Assembly: GCA_963824275.1 (NCBI GenBank)
Contig: CAWGOT010000003.1
Location: 2,170,001 to 2,234,000, forward strand
DNA: 64,000 nt
Source: JANXQG01 sp963824275
GTDB taxonomy: Bacteria > Planctomycetota > Planctomycetia > Pirellulales > Thermoguttaceae
Direction of reading: 5' to 3'
Shown here: positions 36,740 to 46,824 of the stretch, piece after piece
Numbering within the stretch: the first letter of the stretch is position 1
How the letters are laid out: the number at the start of each line of letters is the position of its first letter
Notes under the pieces: model-generated
What the model saw: only the letters and a program-made list of their open reading frames with translations
Told to the model about the DNA's origin: nothing
Databases searched by the model: none
Position numbers and translations under genes: made by a program

Positions 36740-37284
36740 ATGAGCACACATTCCTCCCCTGCCCCCGATGATCGCCGGGGATTTTTCGCAAAGCTGCTGG
36801 CCCTGGGCCTGGGAGCCATTGCCCTGGCCGTGCCATCGCTTTCGGCATTGGCGGCGTTCCTCAATCCGTGGCGGCAAAAGAACGAGGCCGGCCGGCTGAT
36901 CCGCGTGACCTCCCTGGCCGCATTGCCGCTGGGCGGGCCGCCGCAACGCTGCCCAGTAATTGCCGACCGGGCGGACGCCTGGACCCGCTATCCGGACGAA
37001 GCGGTGGGAGCAGTCTTTCTGTGCCGTGTCGGCGATCAGGAAGTCCGCGCGTTTCAAACGATCTGCCCTCACAACGGCGGTTGCGTTTCCTACGATCCGG
37101 AGAAGAAGAACTTTTACTGTCCTTCGCACGGCGCATTGTTCGATCTCGATGGCCATCGCATCCAGGAAAAGAGCATCAGCCGCGCGACCTCGACTCGCTG
37201 GAGGTCGAAATCCGCGGCGCCGAGGTCTGGGTGAAGTTCGAGAAGTTCCAGGACGGGACTTCGCAGAAGATCGTCAAATCTTAA
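36740..37284 (+). CDS. Rieske [2Fe-2S] protein, one frameshift
   Basis: Iron-sulfur subunit of a quinol-oxidising bc-type complex. MSTHSSPAPDDRRGFFAKLL and LALGLGAIALAVPSLSALAAF form the N-terminal anchor; DRRGFFAK resembles a Tat-like signal with RR. Cluster ligands are in CPHNGGC and, 15-16 residues on, CPSHGALFDLDG. The frame breaks near 37180, after KSISRA, and continues RDLDSLEVEIRGAEVWVKFE. Corrected length ~181. The cytochrome b/c gene follows after a hairpin repeat. Confidence 0.9.
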
Positions 37285-37394
37285 CGTACTCATCACGCTC
37301 CGCCGTGATGCCATGCGGCTTTCGAGCCTGACCGATTGTCAGGCTGGAAAGCCTGACGTCACGATTCCATCACGGCGGAGCGTGATGAGTACGT
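37284..37394. repeat. 27-bp perfect inverted repeat between Rieske and cytochrome b genes
   Basis: Arms at 37284-37310 and 37368-37394 (ACGTACTCATCACGCTCCGC and its complement) are exact, with a nested AGCCTGA...TCAGGCT palindrome inside. No T-run. Confidence 0.85.
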
Positions 37395-37420
37395 TGCTTT
37401 GCCTGAGGGATTTTTTAATC

Positions 37421-39214
37421 ATGAAGCCCTTGCTCGATTGGTTTGATCAGCGCACCGGACTTCTTAGCACGCTGGGCGACTGGTTTCAACGGCCGATTGC
37501 CGGCGGTCCGGCGTGGAGGTTCGTGTGGCCCACGACCATCGCGTTTACCTTCGTCGTCCAGGCGATCACGGGGCTGGTCCTCTGGATGTATTACAGTGCC
37601 GGGCGCAAAAGCTCGTGGGAAAGCGTCTACTACCTGCAGTATCAGGTGCTTGGTGGTTGGCTGCTGCGGGCGATCCACTTCTACATGGGCCAGGCGACGC
37701 TGGTGCTGGTGGGCCTTTACGTCGTCGAAATGATCCTCCGTGCCGCCTATCGTCCGCCACGCGAGTTCCTCTTCTGGACGGTCTTGCTGATGGGCCTGGC
37801 GACGCTAGGGCTGAACATAACCGGCGACCTGCTCTCCTGGGACCAGAACAGCTTCTGGGCGACGAGCATTCGCACTGCCTATCTCGCGCACACGCCCGTG
37901 GTCGGCCCCTGGCTGAGCCGGCTTGCGATCGGTGGCCCGCAGTTCGGCACCTTCACGATCACGCGTTTCCTGGCCCTGCATGCCGGGGCCTGCACGGCGG
38001 GACTCTTGGCATTGATCTTGCTTCATGCCTATCTGTCCGTGCGCCACGGTTCGGAAGCAGCCGACGCCGCGGCGGTCCCCTATTGGCCGCAACAGGCCTG
38101 GCGCGACGCGGCGGCCTGCTGCATCGTGTTGGCGGTCGTCGTAGGGCTCTCACTGCGAAACGGCGTCTCCGCTCCACAGGCCGGCATCGAATTCGGCGAC
38201 CCGGCCAATCCGGTCGAGGACCCCGGCACGGCGCGGCCCGAATGGTCGTTCCGCGGCCTCTACCAGCTTCATGAGATGCTCAGCGGATGGCCGGAGATGG
38301 TCTCGATCTTCATCATCCCAGGGCTCTGCGTGCTCGTGATGTTCGCCATGCCTTGGATCGGCCGGAACCTGGCAGGCCGGGCGCTGAACATCCTGCTGGC
38401 CCTGCTGGTGTTTGGCGGCATGGGAGTGCTCGCCTGGCTTTCATACACCGCCGACGCCAAGAATGAGAAGTATCAGGCCGCGCTCGCGGAAGGCCACCGG
38501 TTGGCCGAACGCGTCAAGGAGCTCGCCCAGTCGCCGGAGAAGATCCCCGTCAGCGGCGCGCTGACGCTGCTCCGCACGGATGCCAAGACCCAAGGCCCTC
38601 GGCTGTTCAATCAGCATTGCGCCAGTTGCCACAATTACAGCGGCGAGACCCTGGTTGAAATCACCCGTCCCGAGAAGCAGACGGCAAGCGATCTTTACGG
38701 CTACGCCAGCCGCAAGTGGCTCACAGAGTTCCTGCAGGTCAAGGGCGGGATTTCCGACCCCAAGTTTTTCGGCAACACGAAGTTCAAGCAGAAGAAGATG
38801 TACGGCTTCATCAAGGACACGTTCGCCGACTACGAGCCGGGAGAAAAGCAGCAGGTCATCGACGCGCTTTCCCACGAGGCGGCATTGAAGTCGCAAGGCG
38901 AGGCCGATGCCCGCGACGCGAAGATCATCGCTGACGGGGTGAGCTTCATTCGGGACAATTGCACCGAATGCCACACGTTCCACGGCCACGGCACGGCAAG
39001 CGGCCCCGACCTGACGGGATATGGCAGCCGCGACTGGCTGATCGGCATTGTCAGCAACCCGTCCCACAAGCGATTCTACGGCAACGAGAACGACCGCATG
39101 CCGGCCTTTGAGGAATCGGCAACCGACACGAAGACGAACATTCTGACCCGGCAAGAACTGGAGTTGCTGGCCGACTGGCTGCGGGGGGACTGGTACGAGG
39201 CGGAGAAGCCGTAA
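37421..39214 (+). CDS. Cytochrome b fused to a di-haem cytochrome c
   Basis: Quinol-oxidising membrane subunit. ATG at 37421 (MKPLLDWFDQRTGLLSTLGD), 597 residues, intact. Residues ~1-230 are the four-helix cytochrome b core; the Qo region shows FLFWTVLLMGLATLGLNITG. Histidines are in LLRAIHFYMGQATL and in LALHAGACTAGLLALILLHAY. The helix-B partner expected 14 residues after AIH is Tyr (GLYVVEM). The C-terminal half has further helices, then two CXXCH haem c sites, CASCH and CTECH. It follows the Rieske gene, so the two proteins should form one complex. Planctomycete bc complexes commonly have this fusion. Confidence 0.92.
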   Translation: MKPLLDWFDQRTGLLSTLGDWFQRPIAGGPAWRFVWPTTIAFTFVVQAITGLVLWMYYSAGRKSSWESVYYLQYQVLGGWLLRAIHFYMGQATLVLVGLYVVEMILRAAYRPPREFLFWTVLLMGLATLGLNITGDLLSWDQNSFWATSIRTAYLAHTPVVGPWLSRLAIGGPQFGTFTITRFLALHAGACTAGLLALILLHAYLSVRHGSEAADAAAVPYWPQQAWRDAAACCIVLAVVVGLSLRNGVSAPQAGIEFGDPANPVEDPGTARPEWSFRGLYQLHEMLSGWPEMVSIFIIPGLCVLVMFAMPWIGRNLAGRALNILLALLVFGGMGVLAWLSYTADAKNEKYQAALAEGHRLAERVKELAQSPEKIPVSGALTLLRTDAKTQGPRLFNQHCASCHNYSGETLVEITRPEKQTASDLYGYASRKWLTEFLQVKGGISDPKFFGNTKFKQKKMYGFIKDTFADYEPGEKQQVIDALSHEAALKSQGEADARDAKIIADGVSFIRDNCTECHTFHGHGTASGPDLTGYGSRDWLIGIVSNPSHKRFYGNENDRMPAFEESATDTKTNILTRQELELLADWLRGDWYEAEKP

Positions 39215-39259
39215 ATTGGTTTTTCCGGGTTTAGGTGCAGAACACGCGTATTGCAGGTG

Positions 39260-40524
39260 TTACAGGAAATTCACCACGGCATCGCACTCCTGGTCGGCGT
39301 TGCGACTCTGGAAATGGAGCGTGACATCGCCATCGGAACTCACGGCAATGGGGTGAGCACCCAGAGATAGGCCGATCGCGCGGCGGTGATACGGGCCCCC
39401 AACTGGCTTCCCGCGTCGGGATGCGAGCGAATCAAGGCCCCGACCGCCAGGAGATGCGTGTCGTCGAAGACAATCGCCCCGTCGATGCAGGCCATTTCCA
39501 CAAGCTGCCGCTTCTTCTTGATGGAACCGGTCCGCTTGCCGATGGCGATGTCCTCGATCGAGCTTCCGATCAGAACCTGCCCGCAGGGCCGGTGCGGCCC
39601 CGAATGGCCGTTGAGCTTCGCGGTTGCCAGCGGCATGTTCGTGGGGCTGAGGATGCTCGCCGGATTCAGGATCCGTTCCAGGATCCGGTGCTGGGGGTCG
39701 TAGATCAACAGCGCCCCCTGCCGTTTGAAGCTGAGGTCGAAGACCACTTCGATGAGGTTCGCCGCCACCTCCCGGCTTCCCAGGCAATACGCCAGGCCGC
39801 TGCGGAACTGCCGCACGTCGTAGATCTTCCACTTCTTCTTCCGCTTCGTCGCCAGAATCCCCGCCTTGTCCATAATCACGATGTCGCCATGCGGCGTCAG
39901 GTGGGCGACGAGGTCCGTCTCGTCCATCACGCTATGGATCGGGTGCAGAAACTCGGGATAGAACTTGCACGACGTGGCGTTGTTGATATGGGACCACTCC
40001 ACGGAGCCGTAGTTCATCAGCCGCAGGTCGGCGTCGACGGCCAGGTACGTGAACGTCGAGGGCGACGCCGCCAGCCGGTCGAAGAACTTCTGCAAATGGG
40101 GCTGGGTAATGTCGCCGATGCCCGCCCCAGGGCGGACGATCAGCGTCAGCGCCACGGGCAGGTTTTCGCTGGTGCGGCGGGAGACGGTCTCCAGGTACTT
40201 GATCAGTTTGATCCAATCGACTTCCCTCGATTGCATCCGCAGCCACTCGGCCGCAAAACTCTCCACGAGGACATCGATCGCGCCCGCATACTCCAGGATG
40301 CGATCCAAGGGCAGTTGTTCCGTACGGGTACGAATGGTGGAGAGCAACTCAGCGAGATTGGCCGAGAGCTTGCCGTGGTTGTAAAAGCAGGCCGTGTACT
40401 GGGCAATGGAAATAGAATATTCTTCCGGGCCGCACTCGGCCTCATACCAATGGGGTACGAGGCGGATAATTTCCCGCACGATTTCGGCCTCAGTGTTGGA
40501 ACGAAGGACATCGAGTGGCGTCAT
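39260..40524 (-). CDS. DisA_N (DAC) domain protein, putative diadenylate cyclase, one frameshift
   Basis: ATG at 40524 gives MTPLDVLRSNTEAEIVREII. The N-terminal ~200 residues are a putative sensor domain (YEAECGPEEYSISIAQYTACF, LALTLIVRPGAG). The C-terminal ~140 residues resemble the DAC domain that makes c-di-AMP: MACIDGAIVFDDTHLLAVGA has the DGA motif, and GSQLGARITAARSAYLWGAHPIAVSSDGD corresponds in blocks to the GTRHRAA region. The RHR segment is altered (ARITAAR), as in the divergent planctomycete DAC family, so activity is uncertain. One break near 39362. Corrected length ~421. Confidence 0.72.
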
Positions 40525-40634
40525 GCGGCGGATGATACAGAAAACCGCCGCCGACCCAATAGCTGTTTTTTGCTTTGCGCAGTCTAAAATGGAGCCGCCC
40601 GTGGGCCGGCGCGACAAATTTGGACCGGGTCCCG

Positions 40635-41035
40635 CTAGACCCGGCTCACCAGCCAGAGCATGACGCAATTCAGAAGGAAAATGACCGGGCCTTCGGAAAC
40701 GGCCCAGAACAGCGGCATGCCGACGACCAGGTCCAGGCCGGTCATCCAGAGCCCGAACAGCACTCCCAGCACGACGATGAAACGGACGACCGGCAAGAAC
40801 CGGCCACGTCCAGCGAAAGGAACAGCATCACCGCTCCGTGCAGGGCATACAGCATCGACAACGAGCGGGTCAGATAGCCGTTCAGCGGCCCGCCAGAAAG
40901 TTCGCCCATCCCCAATGAGCGATGGATCGCCTGCATCCATGCAAAGGGCATCATCGAGGGGACCACGGCCGCCAGCAGGAGAATTGCATCCAGCCGCAGC
41001 AGAAGCGCGAGGGTTTTTTCGTAACGATTGGCCAC
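40635..41035 (-). CDS. Four-helix membrane protein of unknown function, one frameshift
   Basis: GTG at 41035 gives ANRYEKTLALLLRLDAILLLAAVVP, then FAWMQAIHRSLGMGELSGGP, YLTRSLSMLYALHGAVMLFLSLDV. A break near 40805 follows, then FLPVVRFIVVLGVLFGLWMTGLD and VIFLLNCVMLWLVSRV. Four hydrophobic helices are clear. Close relatives are known only as planctomycete hypothetical membrane proteins. Corrected length ~134. Confidence 0.65.
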
Positions 41036-41047
41036 AGGTTGATTCCG

Positions 41048-41281
41048 ACCCCTGCCAGCTTGTCTGGCCGGTGAATAAGTCTTTCTAGCAAAGAAACGTG
41101 GTGTTCTGAGATCCGCGACCCCTGCCGCCTCGTGCGGCAGGTGAAGGAGTCTTGCGGCATCCGTCTTACCGTGCCGCAAGACTTGTTCACCTGCCAGACA
41201 AGCTGGCAGGGGCCCGATGCCACCCTGAAAATGTCCTTTCGCTCTCAAGACTTATCCACCTGCCAGGCAAGCTGGCAGGGG
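41048..41281. repeat. Four copies of the CCCCTGCCAGCTTGTCTGGC element, two inverted pairs
   Basis: Two copies in one direction (41048-41090, 41110-41162) and two in the other (41172-41214, 41244-41281). Each is a small CTGCCAGC...GCTGGCAG palindrome followed or preceded by an AAGACTT(A/G)TTCACC segment. The pairs make a large nested hairpin between the membrane-protein gene and sucD. REP/BIME-like. Confidence 0.8.
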
Positions 41282-41296
41282 TATTCTGAAGTGTCG

Positions 41297-42193
<897 letters not shown>

Positions 42194-42207
42194 GGTTAAT
42201 TCCAAAA

Positions 42208-42364
42208 TACGAGATAGGAAATTTCAAATCCGAAATCCGAAATTCGAAACAAATTCAAAAGGGGAAAATCCAAATTTCTAAAACTCGTTTGGAGTATATT
42301 CTGAATTTGAGATTTGAGATTTAAGATTTGTTTCGGATTTCGGATTTCGGATTTCGAATTTCCT
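42208..42364. repeat. AATCCGAAATTCGAAACAAAT inverted repeat, copy 4
   Basis: AAATCCGAAATCCGAAATTC units from 42226 face TTTCGGATTTCGGATTTCGG units ending at 42361 in a long hairpin between sucC and sucD. Its end touches the last codons of sucC. Confidence 0.85.
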
Positions 42365-43554
42365 TATCTGTTTCCCGCCGCGGCCACGACCCTCTTCGCG
42401 GCATCGGTCAGTCCGGGCGCGGAAATGATGTCCAGCTTGCTTTCGGCCAGGATGCGGCGGCCCTCCTCGACCTCGGTCCCTTCCAGCCGCACGACCAGCG
42501 GGATCTGGAAATTGACCGAACGATGGGCCTCCAGCAGCGCGCTGGCGATCGTCGTGCAGCGCATGATGCCGCCGAAGATGTTCACCAGCACGGCCTTCAC
42601 CTTGGGATCGGCCACCAGGATGCGAAAGGCCTCGGTCACCTGCTGCACGTTGGCCCCGCCGCCCACGTCCAGGAAGTTGGCCGGCTGGCCGCCGTGGAGC
42701 TTGATGAGGTCCATCGTGCTCATGGCCAGTCCGGCGCCGTTGACCAGGCAGCCGATGTTGCCGTCGAGCTGCACGAAGCTCAGTCCCGCCTCGCCGGCGC
42801 GGATCTCCGACGGCTCTTCTTCGGCCAGATCGCGCAGCGCGGCCAGGTCCGGATGGCGGAACAGGGCGTTGTCGTCGAAGCTCATCTTGGCGTCCAGCGC
42901 CAGCAGTCGGTTGTCGGCGGTGAGCACCAGCGGATTGATCTCCAGCAGGCTGCAATCGCGGGCCAGGAACAGCCTGCTGAGGGCCTGCACGAACTGCTCG
43001 GCATTCCGCAGGGCGGCCTGCGGCAGATGCAAGCGGGCGGCCAGCTTGCGGACCTGGTACGGCTGCACGCCCGTATCGACGTCGAACGGCTCGCTGAGGA
43101 TCCGCTCCGGCGTGGTGGCGGCCACGTGCTCGATGTCCATGCCGCCTTCCGAGGAGGCGATCAGCACCGGCCCGCCGCGGCCGCGATCGATGACCGCGCC
43201 CAGGTAGAGTTCGCGGGCGATCGCGCAGCCCTCTTCGACCAGCACGCGGTGGACGGTCTTGCCCTCGGGCCCGGTCTGGATGGTGACCAGCTTATGGCCG
43301 AGGATGTTGGCGGCGACCGTTTCGGCCTCTTCGCGGCTGCGGACCAGTTGCACGCCGCGTTGCGAGGGGATGTCTTCGATGGTTCCCTTGCCGCGGCCGC
43401 CGGCATGGATTTGGGCCTTGACGACGGCCACCGGGCCTGCCAGCTTGACGAAGGCGTCGGCGGCCGCCTGGGGCGTGTCGGCCACGAAGCCGCGGGGCAC
43501 GGCCACGCCCGCCTCGCGGAGAATCTGCTTGGCCTGGAATTCGTGAATCTTCAT
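42364..43554 (-). CDS. sucC: Succinyl-CoA ligase, beta subunit
   Basis: ATP-grasp subunit. Starts MKIHEFQAKQILREAGVAVPRG and has 396 residues, the family norm. Motifs: VVKAQIHAGGRGKGTIE (nucleotide site), DCSLLEINPLVLT with the metal-binding residues, GLAMSTMDLIKLHGGQPANFLDVGG, and NIFGGIMRCTTIASALL. Intact. It opens a sucC-sucD operon on this strand. Confidence 0.97.
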   Translation of the reverse strand: MKIHEFQAKQILREAGVAVPRGFVADTPQAAADAFVKLAGPVAVVKAQIHAGGRGKGTIEDIPSQRGVQLVRSREEAETVAANILGHKLVTIQTGPEGKTVHRVLVEEGCAIARELYLGAVIDRGRGGPVLIASSEGGMDIEHVAATTPERILSEPFDVDTGVQPYQVRKLAARLHLPQAALRNAEQFVQALSRLFLARDCSLLEINPLVLTADNRLLALDAKMSFDDNALFRHPDLAALRDLAEEEPSEIRAGEAGLSFVQLDGNIGCLVNGAGLAMSTMDLIKLHGGQPANFLDVGGGANVQQVTEAFRILVADPKVKAVLVNIFGGIMRCTTIASALLEAHRSVNFQIPLVVRLEGTEVEEGRRILAESKLDIISAPGLTDAAKRVVAAAGNR

Positions 43555-43734
43555 GGGGAATGTTTCCTCGATAAGTGGAAGGGCTATTATCCCCCAAGTT
43601 GGCTAGAGGTTCAAGCGGGGGGCAGACTGGTTTGGCCAACCATCACCTAGGGTGTCTTATGGTTGGAGTGAAATTCGTAAGTTATTGCTGCATAACGGGT
43701 TAGATTTGCAGCAGTTTTCGCATATACAGAAAGG

Positions 43735-43768
43735 AAGATGAGCGAAAGGAAAATGGGGACAGAGTACT
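43735..43768. repeat. GAAAGGAAAATGGGGACA motif, copy 1
   Basis: The string GGAAAATGGGGACAGAGTACT, with the preceding AGAAAGGAAGATGAGC, recurs as AGAAAAGAAGATGCGG...GGAAAATGGGGACATAA at 49296-49332. Sequences of this type often border REP-associated IS200-like transposons; no transposase is present here. Confidence 0.55.
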
Positions 43769-45563
43769 GCGCGAAGGCCATGTCATTGGTAGATCATGCA
43801 GTTAGGCAACGCCTGTTGAAGTTTCTTCACGGCCCCGTTCTGCGTTTGGGCTTGATCGAGTTGCAGCGATCCAAGTTCGGTCAGCACCTCAAGCTGTTCC
43901 AAGCCGGCGCCCGTGACCTTGGTACCGCCGAGCGCCAGGGCTTGGAGGTGGCTCAGCCCTTTCAGGCGTTCCAGTCCGGCGTCGGTAATCTCGGTGCCTC
44001 CAAGTTCCAAAATATTGAGGCGAGTCAACCCTTTGAGGTGTTCCAGTCCGGCATCGGTGATCTTTGTGCCGGTAAGTTGCAAGGTTCGGAGTTGAACCAA
44101 GCCTTCGAGATGTTTCAGTCCGTTGTCGGTGATCTTGGTGTCGCCCAGCAACAAAACTGAGAGTTGTGTCATACCCTTGATGTTCTCCAGCCCAGCATCC
44201 GAAATCGCGGTATGGTTGAGGTGCAACATACCGAGTTCAGTCAGACCTTCAAGGTCTTTCAGCCCGGTGCCTGTGACTTTGGTGTGGTTGAGAACTAACC
44301 ATTCGAGTTGCGTCAAGCCCTTGAGGTGGCGCAATCCGATGTCCGAGACCTCGGTGCTATCGAGGAGTAGCGATCGAAGTTGCGTCGAGCCTTGGAGATG
44401 TTTCATCCCCGCGTCGGTGACCTTCGTGCGGCAAAGAGACAAAAATTTGAGCTGCGTCAAGTCATTGATGACTACCAGGCCCGCATCGGTGACCGGGGTG
44501 TCGTTGAGATTCAGCTCATTGAGCTTGGTTAAATCCCTGAGACTCGCGATATCCCTGACGCTGGTGCCTTCGAGGGATAAGTAGTCGAGCTGAGTCAATC
44601 CCTTGAGGTGCTCCAGACCGGCGTCCGTGATCCAATTGCCTTCCAGGGACAACTTCTGGAGTTGTGTCAGGCCCTTGAGGTATTCCAGCCCAACGTCGCT
44701 GATCTTAGTGCGGACGATGCCCAACCCCCTGAGTTCTCCCAGGTTCTTGAGGTGTTCCAACCCGGCGTCCGTGATCGGTGCATCGCTAATCCACAAGCCT
44801 TGGAGCTTTGTCAGACCTTTGAGGTGTTCTAAGCCAGCGTCCGTAACCGTGGTCGGATCGCCGCGACGGTCGAAGCCAACGCGAACAACCACAGCAAAGA
44901 AATCAACCCCCAGCAGATCCCGCAGCCACGGTGTTGCCGGAGGTTGCGTTGCCGGAGGTTGCGACTCATTTTGCGGCTCAGGCGGGATCTCCCAATCATA
45001 ACAGGGCAATTGCACCATAAATCACGTTCCGACAAGGATTTGTGCGAGATAGGTTTCGTCCCAGGCAGCGGTGAGGCGTTTGTTCTTGATCCCGACTTTG
45101 CTCGTCGTTTCGTTCTTCAGCATTGCCAGTGCCGTGCGGCGGAGGATGCTGAAGTTGGCGTCGGCATGTCCCTTGCGGATGCGACACAGGTCTTCCTGGA
45201 AGGTTACGTCGAGTTGCCAGTGCAGCCGGTTCTCGATCCCCCAGTGGCCCCGAACCGCGCCTGCAAAGCGACGCGCGGAGAGGTACTGGCTGAGGATGTA
45301 GTAGCGGACGTCAGTGCATTCCTTGCCATCGCGCTGGGTGATGCTGATGACCATCCCGATGGCCTTCAAGCCAGGCCAACGCGCCGCATCGGCCAAGTCG
45401 GCTGGGAGCCGACAGAGATAATAAGAGCGTGTCTCCTCCCGACCGTGCCCCTTGCCCTCGGTCTGATAGGAACGGTAGGTCGTTCCGGCGAAGTCGTTCT
45501 CCAGGCGGTTGATGAAGTAGTCCTGGATGGCCTGGTACAGCGTAGGCTGGTTTTCCTTCACAT

Positions 45564-46824
45564 CAGGGCGATTGCGCAAATCTAGGTAATCTGCTATGAC
45601 TAGGGGATTGCGATTTCCGTTGCTTGCCGAGGAGCGGCAAGAGCGTGGATGTCGCGCAGGCCCAGGAGTCCACCAGGTCATGGCCAAGAAGTCCGCCAAG
45701 ATTCAACACCACTTCGCAACTCTCACTGATCCTCGACGACGGCCGCCCGTCTACCCATTGATCAACATCGTGACAATCGCCATCTGTGCGGTCATCTGCG
45801 GGGCCGACGACTTCGTGGCCATTGCGGAGTTCGGCAAGGCGCAACGCGCGTGGTTTTCGCGATTTCTGGATCTGAAGGAGGGCGTCCCTTCCCATGATCG
45901 TTTCAACGCGATCTTCGCCACCATCAATCCGGCGGAGTTCGAGAAGTGTCTGCTCAGTTGGGTCACCGCGTTGCACGAGATTAGCGGCGGGCAAGTGATC
46001 GCCATCGACGGCAAGACGCTCCGCCGCAGTTACGACACCGCCAGCGGTAAGGCGGCGATTCACATGGTCAGTGCCTGGGCCACAGCGAACTCCATTAGCC
46101 TTGGTCAAGTCGTCACCGACGCCAAGAGCAACGAGATCACAGCGATCCCGAAATTGCTGGAAATCATCGACATTTCCGGGGCCCTGGTGACCATCGACGC
46201 GATGGGCTGCCAGACGAAGATCGCCCAAAAGATCCTCGACGGCAAGGGCAATTACGTCCTCCATGTGAAGGAAAACCAGCCTACGCTGTACCAGGCCATC
46301 CAGGACTACTTCATCAACCGCCTGGAGAACGACTTCGCCGGAACGACCTACCGTTCCTATCAGACCGAGGGCAAGGGGCACGGTCGGGAGGAGACACGCT
46401 CTTATTATCTCTGTCGGCTCCCAGCCGACTTGGCCGATGCGGCGCGTTGGCCTGGCTTGAAGGCCATCGGGATGGTCATCAGCATCACCCAGCGCGATGG
46501 CAAGGAATGCACTGACGTCCGCTACTACATCCTCAGCCAGTACCTCTCCGCGCGTCGCTTTGCAGGCGCGGTTCGGGGCCACTGGGGGATCGAGAACCGG
46601 CTGCACTGGCAACTCGACGTAACCTTCCAGGAAGACCTGTGTCGCATCCGCAAGGGACATGCCGACGCCAACTTCAGCATCCTCCGCCGCACGGCACTGG
46701 CAATGCTGAAGAACGAAACGACGAGCAAAGTCGGGATCAAGAACAAACGCCTCACCGCTGCCTGGGACGAAACCTATCTCGCACAAATCCTTGTCGGAAC
46801 GTGATTTATGGTGCAATTGCCCTG
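45564..46824. mobile_element. ISAs1-family insertion sequence (inner copy), complete
   Basis: 1261 bp, CAGGGCGATTGCGC at 45564 to GCAATTGCCCTG at 46824, inverted relative to the outer copy. TCCTTCACAT is duplicated at 45554-45563 and 46825-46834. The insertion point is within the transposase gene of the outer copy. Confidence 0.95.
45680..46804 (+). CDS. ISAs1-family transposase, intact
   Basis: 374 residues from MAKKSAKIQHHFATLTDPRR. The N-terminal DDE_Tnp_1-associated domain includes YPLINIVTIAICAVICGADD. The DDE catalytic residues are at VIAIDGKTLRRSYD, ALVTIDAMGCQTKIAQ and HWGIENRLHWQLDVTFQEDL. A longer frame from 45596 exists, but the family starts near KIQHHF and AGGAGTCC lies before this ATG. 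Complete and apparently functional; it is one of two nearly identical copies, which suggests recent activity. Confidence 0.95.
   Translation: MAKKSAKIQHHFATLTDPRRRPPVYPLINIVTIAICAVICGADDFVAIAEFGKAQRAWFSRFLDLKEGVPSHDRFNAIFATINPAEFEKCLLSWVTALHEISGGQVIAIDGKTLRRSYDTASGKAAIHMVSAWATANSISLGQVVTDAKSNEITAIPKLLEIIDISGALVTIDAMGCQTKIAQKILDGKGNYVLHVKENQPTLYQAIQDYFINRLENDFAGTTYRSYQTEGKGHGREETRSYYLCRLPADLADAARWPGLKAIGMVISITQRDGKECTDVRYYILSQYLSARRFAGAVRGHWGIENRLHWQLDVTFQEDLCRIRKGHADANFSILRRTALAMLKNETTSKVGIKNKRLTAAWDETYLAQILVGT

Noticed and set aside
37284..37394. Hairpin as a rho-independent terminator of the Rieske gene
   Set aside because: No T-run follows either arm and the loop is large.
45596..45679. 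Longer N-terminus of the ISAs1 transposase
   Set aside because: The extra 28 residues have no family similarity and the internal ATG is better placed.
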